From contig NZ_BSSA01000017.1 of assembly GCF_030268885.1 (NCBI RefSeq), positions 116,339-180,338 on the forward strand: a DNA stretch of 64,000 nucleotides. The letters run 5' to 3'. Shown here piece after piece: positions 59,109 through 64,000 of this stretch. Below the pieces are notes generated by a model. That model did no database searches, had not been told where the DNA came from, and was given only the letters and a program-made list of their open reading frames with translations. The DNA is from Kitasatospora phosalacinea. Lineage in GTDB: Bacteria; Actinomycetota; Actinomycetes; Streptomycetales; Streptomycetaceae. The translations under genes and the position numbers were made by a program. The first letter of the stretch is position 1. Each line of letters begins with the position of its first letter.

Positions 59109-60137
59109 GTGCTGCCGCAGCCCCGTTCCGCCGTCCGCCGCTCCGCGGCCGCCGCCGCCCTGCTCGCCCTCGCCGTCCCGCTCACCGCCTGCGGCAGCTC
59201 CGGCAGCGCGTCCGACGCCCGGGCGGCGATCTCCGCCGACCGGAGCCCCGCGGCGCCGGCCGCGCCGGCGAGCAGCAGCCCGCCGCCGAAGCCGTCCAAG
59301 GTGCTGATGCCGACCGGCCCGGCCGCCCAGTTCTCGAAGGCCCGCGACACCAAGGCCGGTCCGATCCTGATGACCACCCTGACCGGCGCCAAGTCCGGGG
59401 TGAGCGGGAAGGTCTGGGTCTGGCTGCCCCCGCAGTACGACGACCCGAAGTACGCGAAGACCGGCTTCCCGGTGCTGACCCTGTACGCGGGCGGGCAGAG
59501 CGCGGGCTACAACACCTGGACGGACAACCAGCTGCCGATCCAGGAGATCGACCAGGAACTGGTCGCCCAGGGCAAGGCCCACCCGTTCATCATGATCATG
59601 CCGGTGCAGAACCTGGACTCCAACGAGTCCAAGGCGCTGGAGTGCGCCGACATCCCCGGCCAGCCGAAGATCGGCACCTGGATGGCCGAGGACCTCCCGG
59701 ACTTCGTCCGCGCCAACTTCCGCACCGTCAGGGGCCGGGACGGCTGGGCCGTGATGGGCGCCTCCACCGGCGCGTTCTGCAGCGCCAAGCTCGCCCTGCA
59801 GCACCCCGACGTGTTCAAGGCCGCGGTGCCGATCGACGGCTACTGGAACCCGGACTCGCCGCTCTGGAAGGGCCACGAGCAGGAGCGGCTGGCCAACAGC
59901 CCCGACCAGCTGGTCGCCGCGGGCACCGCGGACGTGCGGATGCTGGCCACCGCGGGCGGCGCCAACGCGTACGAGACCAAGCTGGTGAAGAACTGGGTGG
60001 CCAAGGCCAAGGCACCCACCACCGTCGAGTACTACGAGCAGCCCGGCGGCAAGCACCTCACCTCGGACTTCAAGAAGATGATCCCCACCACGCTGGAGTG
60101 GCTGACCGCCAACACCGCCGGACCGGAGGCGGACTGA
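59109..60137 (+). CDS. Secreted esterase-like lipoprotein (alpha/beta hydrolase, antigen-85/esterase D fold)
   Basis: 342 aa. Lipoprotein signal: AAAAALLALAVPLTAC with lipobox near Cys28, so it is tethered outside. After a Ser/Ala/Pro linker comes an alpha/beta hydrolase: VSGKVWVWLPPQYDD, FPVLTLYAGGQSAGYNTW, FIMIMPVQNLDSNESKALECAD and the nucleophile elbow AVMGASTGAFCSAKLALQHPDVF (Gly-x-Ser-x-Gly as GASTG), His in GGKHLTSDF. It is similar to the putative esterase/mycolyltransferase family. Streptomycetes lack mycolic acids, so it is probably a general esterase. GGAGAG precedes the GTG by about 6 nt. Confidence 0.87.
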   Translation: MLPQPRSAVRRSAAAAALLALAVPLTACGSSGSASDARAAISADRSPAAPAAPASSSPPPKPSKVLMPTGPAAQFSKARDTKAGPILMTTLTGAKSGVSGKVWVWLPPQYDDPKYAKTGFPVLTLYAGGQSAGYNTWTDNQLPIQEIDQELVAQGKAHPFIMIMPVQNLDSNESKALECADIPGQPKIGTWMAEDLPDFVRANFRTVRGRDGWAVMGASTGAFCSAKLALQHPDVFKAAVPIDGYWNPDSPLWKGHEQERLANSPDQLVAAGTADVRMLATAGGANAYETKLVKNWVAKAKAPTTVEYYEQPGGKHLTSDFKKMIPTTLEWLTANTAGPEAD

Positions 60138-60146
60138 CCGCGGACC

Positions 60147-60197
60147 GCGGACCGTCGCCCGCGGACCGTCGCCCGCGAACGAAGGCAAAGCCTTCGT
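60147..60197. repeat. 14-bp tandem repeat and a short hairpin after the esterase gene
   Basis: GCGGACCGTCGCCC is repeated exactly at 60147-60160 and 60161-60174. It is followed by the hairpin ACGAAGGC-AAA-GCCTTCGT (60179-60197), probably the esterase terminator. An ATCAA-n7-TTGAT inverted repeat follows at 60241-60257 before the hemerythrin gene. Confidence 0.55.
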
Positions 60198-60371
60198 CAA
60201 AAACCGCCACGGGTGGCCCGGAAACCGTCCTGACCTGCACATCAATCGGTCGTTGATTCGGCCCTGATGCACTGGGGACACCCTGGAGCCGTGGACCGGA
60301 GAACTGGACCGGGGTTTCGCCGCACCGCGGCCCCCGCTCCGGCCCGCCCAGACCGTCGTGAAGAGAGCGCC

Positions 60372-61154
60372 ATGCCCCGTCACCTGCTGCCCGTCGGCCC
60401 CGCGACCACCCCCGCCCAGCGCGGGAACGGCACTGCCGCCCGGCAGGGCGGGGCGCCCGCCTCCGCCCCGGCGCCCGCTCCCGTCCGCGTCCCGGCCGCG
60501 GCCGAGCCGATCCCGTTCGCCGGGCTCACGCTGGTGCACGCCGCCGTCCGCCGCGACCTCGCCCGCATCCCGCAGGCGCTGCGCCTGCTCCAGCCCGACG
60601 ACGCCGAGACGGCCGAGGCGCTCAAGCGGCACTGGGACTTCGTCACCGCCATGGTCACCTGCCACCACGAGCAGCAGGACACCCGGCTGTGGCCGGTGCT
60701 GCGGCGCTTCGCCCCCGAGCTGCGGCTGCTGCTCAACTGGCTGGAGTCCGACCACCACAACCTCGACCAGTGCTTCACCCGCACCACCACCCTGGTCGGC
60801 ATCGCCACCCGCGACCCGGCCAGCGCCTGGTCGGTCTCCTACGCGGTCGAGGAGCTGGCCGCCCGGGTGGAGACCCACCTGCGGATCGAGGAGCGCCAGC
60901 TGCTGCCCCGGATGGCGGGCGTCTTCCCGCCCGGCTCCCGGATCGGCACCCTGCCCGAGCTGCTCGACCTGCTCCGCTTCGCCGACGGCCCGTCCGCCTC
61001 CGACGCCCTGGTCTGGCTGCTGGAGGGCGTCGACCCGGCCCGGGTCGACCGGTTGCTCGCCGACTGCGACGACGAGACGGCGCGCCACTGGCCGCACTGG
61101 CGCGACACCTACGCCCGCTGCACCGACCGGCTGTGGGGGCCGCCCGGGCAGTGA
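60372..61154 (+). CDS. Hemerythrin-like HHE cation-binding protein
   Basis: 260 aa. It has a low-complexity Pro/Ala front (~1-55), then a four-helix HHE domain: LTLVHAAVRRDLARIPQAL, VTAMVTCHHEQQDTRLWPVL, LESDHHNLDQCF and HLRIEERQLLPRM. These place H, HxxxE-like and H pairs at the positions that bind a di-iron centre in hemerythrins. Bacterial members bind O2 or NO, or sense iron. The function in this context is unknown. GAAGAGAG precedes the ATG. Confidence 0.82.
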   Translation: MPRHLLPVGPATTPAQRGNGTAARQGGAPASAPAPAPVRVPAAAEPIPFAGLTLVHAAVRRDLARIPQALRLLQPDDAETAEALKRHWDFVTAMVTCHHEQQDTRLWPVLRRFAPELRLLLNWLESDHHNLDQCFTRTTTLVGIATRDPASAWSVSYAVEELAARVETHLRIEERQLLPRMAGVFPPGSRIGTLPELLDLLRFADGPSASDALVWLLEGVDPARVDRLLADCDDETARHWPHWRDTYARCTDRLWGPPGQ

Positions 61155-61203
61155 CCCGGGCCCCGGAGGCGTCCGGGGCGTGAGCAGCGCGACCCGGGCA
61201 TGG

Positions 61204-61235
61204 TGTCCCGGCGGGACTGGTGTCCCGCCGGGACA
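61204..61235. promoter_or_regulatory. 14-bp-arm inverted repeat, probable TetR operator
   Basis: TGTCCCGGCGGGAC-TGGT-GTCCCGCCGGGACA. Arms are exact reverse complements, 4-nt spacer. It covers the expected -35 of the TACGGT (61246-61251) promoter that lies 6 nt before the TetR ATG at 61258. It may double as the hemerythrin-gene terminator. Confidence 0.65.
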
Positions 61236-61245
61236 TTTTCGGTAG

Positions 61246-61251
61246 TACGGT
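61246..61251 (+). promoter_or_regulatory. -10 box (TACGGT) for leaderless start at 61258
   Basis: Followed by 6 nt (GGGGGC) and the ATG. There is no separate ribosome site. Confidence 0.45.
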
Positions 61252-61257
61252 GGGGGC

Positions 61258-61917
61258 ATGAGCAGCGAGCAGCCCGCACCCGCCACCGGCGGAACCGGCG
61301 CCCCCGCGCCCGGGGAGGCCGGGCGGCGCGAGCGCAAGGCCCGCCGCACCCGCGAGGCGATGGCCGCCGCCGCGCTGCGCCTCACCCTGGCGCACGGCCT
61401 CGCCGCCCTCGCCGTCGAGGACGTCACCGACGCCGCCGACGTCTCCCGGCGCACCTTCAGCCGCCACTTCGCCTCCCGCGAGGACGCCGTGCTGGACTGC
61501 CTGCGCGCCGACTTCGCCCGGATCAACGAGGCGCTCGCCGCCCGTCCCGCCGCCGAGGCGCCGGTCGCCGCCTACCGCGCCGCCGTCACCGCCTGGCTGC
61601 ACGACCCCGACCCCGAGCACCCCGCCTGGCACCGCCGCCCCGGCATGCGCGACCTGTTCGTGCTGATCGACGAGGAACCCGCGCTGACCGCCGCGTTCCG
61701 GCGGATCTCGGTCGCCGAGGAGGAGCGCTCGATCCGGCTGGTCGCCGCCCGGCTCGGCCTGCACCCGGAGACCGACCTGCGGCCCGCCGTCGCCGTCGGC
61801 CTCGGCGTCGCCGCCCTGCACGCCGCCACCCGCACCTGGGTGCGCGACCCCGCGGGCGACCTGCCCACCCTGCTCGACCGCGCCTTCGACCTGGTGGCGG
61901 CCGAACCCCCGGACTGA
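61258..61917 (+). CDS. TetR-family regulator of the SDR/ADH cluster
   Basis: 219 aa. Helix-turn-helix at about 30-75: RKARRTREAMAAAALRLTLAHGL, AVEDVTDAADVSRRTFSRHFASREDAVLDCLRADF. The C-terminal domain includes MRDLFVLIDEEPALTAAFRRISVAEEERSIRLVAARLG, a pattern of the larger MftR/AcrR-like TetR proteins. It is first in a row of three genes (regulator, SDR, zinc ADH), all on the plus strand with gaps of 68 and 59 nt, so it probably controls the two dehydrogenases and itself. Confidence 0.9.
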   Translation: MSSEQPAPATGGTGAPAPGEAGRRERKARRTREAMAAAALRLTLAHGLAALAVEDVTDAADVSRRTFSRHFASREDAVLDCLRADFARINEALAARPAAEAPVAAYRAAVTAWLHDPDPEHPAWHRRPGMRDLFVLIDEEPALTAAFRRISVAEEERSIRLVAARLGLHPETDLRPAVAVGLGVAALHAATRTWVRDPAGDLPTLLDRAFDLVAAEPPD

Positions 61918-61985
61918 CCACCGTCGGACGGGAACAGCACCGACCGCGCCCACCCCTGCGCGGCGCACGAGAGGAACCACCACCC

Positions 61986-62774
61986 ATGACCACCCAGGAG
62001 CCCGCCACCCAGGAGCCCGCCGTCGAGCGGGAGTTCGCCGGCCGCACCGCCCTCGTCACCGGAGGCGCCTCCGGCATCGGACTGGCCACCGCCACCCTGC
62101 TCGCCGCCCGCGGCGCGCACGTCGCGATCGCCGACCACGACCTGGACGGCGCCCGCGCGGCCGCCGCCGCCATCGAGGCCACCGGCGCGAAGGCGCTCGC
62201 CGTACCGCTCGACGTCACCGACCCGGACTCGGTCCGGGCCGCCGTCCGGGCCACCGTCGAGAGCCTCGGCCCGCTCCGCCTGGCCGTCAACAACGCGGGC
62301 ATCGGCGGCCCGTCCGCCCCCACCGGCGAGTACGACCCCGAGGCGTGGCGCCGGGTGCTGGCCACCAACCTGGACGGCGTCTTCTACTCGCTGCGCCACG
62401 AACTGCCCGAAATCCTCGCGGCGGGCGGCGGCGCGATCGTCAACATGGCCTCCATCCTCGGCACCAACGGCTTCGCCGGATCGCCCGCGTACGTCGCCGC
62501 CAAGCACGGCGTGGTCGGGCTGACCAAGACCACCGCGATCGAGTACGCCGCGCAGGGCGTGCGGGTCAACGCGGTCGGCCCCGGCTTCATCGACACCCCG
62601 CTGCTCAGGGACACCGACCCCGCCGGACGCGAACTGCTGGTCTCGCTGCACCCGGCCGGGCGCCTCGGCCGCGCCGAGGAGGTCGCCGAGCTGACCGCCT
62701 TCCTGCTGTCGGACCGGGCGTCCTTCGTCACCGGCAGCTACCACCTGGTCGACGGCGGCTACGCCGCCCGCTGA
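61986..62774 (+). CDS. Short-chain dehydrogenase/reductase (SDR), FabG-like
   Basis: 262 aa. TGGASGIGLATATLLAARGAHVAIAD (NAD site, terminal Asp favours NAD over NADP), VNNAGIGG, SILGTNGFAGSPAYVAAKHG (Ser, Tyr-x-x-x-Lys catalytic) and the oligomer loop PGFIDTPLL. AGAGGAA precedes the ATG. Together with the alcohol dehydrogenase it may oxidise an alcohol or sugar alcohol to aldehyde/ketone and onward. The substrate is not determinable. Confidence 0.92.
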   Translation: MTTQEPATQEPAVEREFAGRTALVTGGASGIGLATATLLAARGAHVAIADHDLDGARAAAAAIEATGAKALAVPLDVTDPDSVRAAVRATVESLGPLRLAVNNAGIGGPSAPTGEYDPEAWRRVLATNLDGVFYSLRHELPEILAAGGGAIVNMASILGTNGFAGSPAYVAAKHGVVGLTKTTAIEYAAQGVRVNAVGPGFIDTPLLRDTDPAGRELLVSLHPAGRLGRAEEVAELTAFLLSDRASFVTGSYHLVDGGYAAR

Positions 62775-62833
62775 GCCGAAACGATTCCGGGGGGCCGTCC
62801 GCGGGGGGATCCGCGCGAAGGAGCGTCGAAACC

Positions 62834-63874
62834 ATGAAGGCAGTCCAGTACCGCACCGTCGGCGGCCACCCCGAGGTGGTCACCGTCCCCGACCCCGAGC
62901 CCGGCCCCGGGCAGGTCCTGCTGAAGGTCACCGCCGCGGGCGTCTGCCACTCCGACATCGCCGTGATGAGCTGGCCCGCCGAGCAGCTGCCGTTCCCGCT
63001 GCCGCTGACCCTCGGCCACGAGGGCGTCGGCACCGTCGCCGCGCTCGGCGCGGGCGTCACCGGCCTCACCGAGGGCGAGTCGGTCGCGGTGTACGGCCCG
63101 TGGGGCTGCGGCAGCTGCGCCAAGTGCGCGGAGGGCAAGGAGAACTACTGCCTGCGCGCGGGCAGCCTCGGCATCATGCCGCCCGGGCTGGGCGCGCCCG
63201 GCGCGATGGCCGAGTACATGGTCGTCGACGACCCGCGGCACCTCGTCCCGCTCGGCGACCTCGACCCGGTGCGCACCGTCCCGCTCACCGACGCCGGGCT
63301 GACGCCGTACCACGCGATCAAGCGCTCGCTGCCCAAGCTCGTCCCCGGCTCCACCGCGGTCGTCATCGGCACCGGCGGCCTCGGGCACGTCGCGATCCAG
63401 CTGCTGCGGACGATGACCGCGGCCCGGGTGGTCGCGCTCGACGTCACCGAGGAGAAGCTCGCCCTGGCCCGGACGGTCGGCGCGCACGAGGCGGTGCTCT
63501 CGGACGGCGCGGCGGCCGGGAAGGTGCGCGAACTCACCGCCGGGCTGGGCGCGCAGGCCGTGTTCGACTTCGTCGGCGCCCCGCCCACCACCGCCCTGGC
63601 CGGGCAGCTCGTCGCCGTCGAGGGCGACGTCACGGTCGTCGGCATCGGCGGCGGCACCCTGGCGGTCGGCTTCGGCGTCCTGCCGTACGAGGTCTCCGTC
63701 ACCTCCCCGTACTGGGGCAGCCGCTCCGAGCTGATCGAGGTCCTCGACCTGGCCCGGGCCGGCGCGGTCGACGTGCACGTCGAGACGTACGGCCTCGACG
63801 AGGCCCCGCTCGCCTACGAGCGCCTGCACGCGGGCAAGGTCAACGGCCGGGCGGTGATCCTGCCCAACGGCTGA
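62834..63874 (+). CDS. Zinc-dependent alcohol dehydrogenase (MDR)
   Basis: 346 aa. Catalytic zinc ligands Cys38 (GVCHSD), His62-Glu63 (GHEG), and structural zinc cysteines Cys92, Cys95, Cys98, Cys106 (GCGSCAKCAEGKENYC). Rossmann motif VVIGTGGLGHVAIQLL. NAD-dependent medium-chain family, close to aryl/primary alcohol dehydrogenases and to the AdhT group. AAGGAG lies 10 nt before the ATG. Last gene of the three-gene cluster. Confidence 0.93.
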   Translation: MKAVQYRTVGGHPEVVTVPDPEPGPGQVLLKVTAAGVCHSDIAVMSWPAEQLPFPLPLTLGHEGVGTVAALGAGVTGLTEGESVAVYGPWGCGSCAKCAEGKENYCLRAGSLGIMPPGLGAPGAMAEYMVVDDPRHLVPLGDLDPVRTVPLTDAGLTPYHAIKRSLPKLVPGSTAVVIGTGGLGHVAIQLLRTMTAARVVALDVTEEKLALARTVGAHEAVLSDGAAAGKVRELTAGLGAQAVFDFVGAPPTTALAGQLVAVEGDVTVVGIGGGTLAVGFGVLPYEVSVTSPYWGSRSELIEVLDLARAGAVDVHVETYGLDEAPLAYERLHAGKVNGRAVILPNG

Positions 63875-63897
63875 GAAAGTGTGGGGTAATTGGCTAG

Positions 63898-64000
63898 CTA
63901 CTGATCGTTGAGGTCGTCGGCGAGGCGGCGGGCTGCTTCGGTCTCGATGGGGCCGCGTGGTTCGATCTCCTCGCCGGCGAGGCGGGCGGCCATGAGGCGG
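63898..64000 (-). CDS. Partial CDS at the right edge, unidentified
   Basis: Only about the last 33 codons are inside the window: RLMAARLAGEEIEPRGPIETEAARRLADDLNDQ with stop at 63898-63900. Third positions are GC-rich and the frame stays open to the edge, so a real gene is likely, reading leftward and convergent with the alcohol dehydrogenase. The intergenic gap (63875-63897) is AT-rich, GAAAGTGTGGGGTAATTGG. No family recognised from this fragment. Confidence 0.45.
   Translation of the reverse strand, partial: RLMAARLAGEEIEPRGPIETEAARRLADDLNDQ

Overview
This is 64 kb of very GC-rich DNA in which almost every codon ends in G or C. Genes with GTG or TTG starts are common, hairpin terminators mostly lack a T-run, and the gene content (SenS/SenR/HbpS, AfsR-type regulator, F420 enzymes, LacI-controlled amylases, glnA2-nadE-glnE neighbourhood, RNase P RNA of actinobacterial type) is that of a Streptomyces or Kitasatospora chromosome. 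It reads as core-to-semi-core chromosome. I see no phage, insertion sequence, CRISPR array, tRNA or rRNA.

Layout. 0.3-4.0 kb: a DUF3995 membrane protein, an RNB-domain ribonuclease and a DHA2-type efflux pump. 4.1-4.5 kb: the RNase P RNA gene with its terminator. 4.6-7.9 kb: a three-gene sugar ABC importer (binding lipoprotein and two permeases) without its own ATPase. 8.1-10.9 kb: a response regulator and histidine kinase divergent from a secreted HbpS-like protein, matching the SenR-SenS-HbpS haem/redox sensing system. 11-16.8 kb: a small membrane protein, a PAS-GAF-SpoIIE phosphatase, a beta-lactamase-like hydrolase, a PadR regulator with a disordered glycine/arginine-rich front, and a stand-alone primase-polymerase domain. 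16.8-21.9 kb: methionine aminopeptidase, an MFS exporter, an F420-dependent NADP reductase and an M50 membrane protease. 22.2-27.3 kb: an AfsR-like regulator convergent with a DrrAB-type exporter. 27.4-30.9 kb: panB, then an MFS pump and its TetR repressor behind a perfect 19-bp palindrome.

31-43 kb is a nitrogen and cofactor region: an endonuclease/phosphatase-family protein, a HemK-like methyltransferase, NAD synthetase, a GlnA2-type glutamine-synthetase-like ligase whose adenylylation tyrosine is replaced by tryptophan, two small unknown proteins, an acyltransferase, GlnE and a PAP2 protein. 43.6-57.7 kb holds two large secreted starch enzymes, a dual-catalytic amylase-pullulanase (1858 aa) and a CBM25/CBM20 alpha-amylase. 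Both lie behind CTTGC/GCAAG boxes expected for MalR/Reg1-type repression, so they are probably co-regulated. Between them lie an M4 metalloprotease, an amtB-glnK pair behind an 11-bp-periodic GlnR-like box array, and an OleD/MgtA-like macrolide glycosyltransferase preceded by a 9-codon reading frame and a hairpin. 58-64 kb carries two SDRs, an esterase lipoprotein, a hemerythrin-like protein, and a TetR-SDR-zinc alcohol dehydrogenase cluster. The window ends inside an unidentified minus-strand gene.

A recurring feature is the start codon placed 6-7 nt after a TANNNT-like -10 box with no ribosome binding site (about ten genes), which points to frequent leaderless transcription. The points I consider most worth checking are the AmtB with glutamate at the first twin-His position next to GlnK, the possible leader-peptide control of the macrolide glycosyltransferase, and the mirror-symmetric operator at the alpha-amylase.
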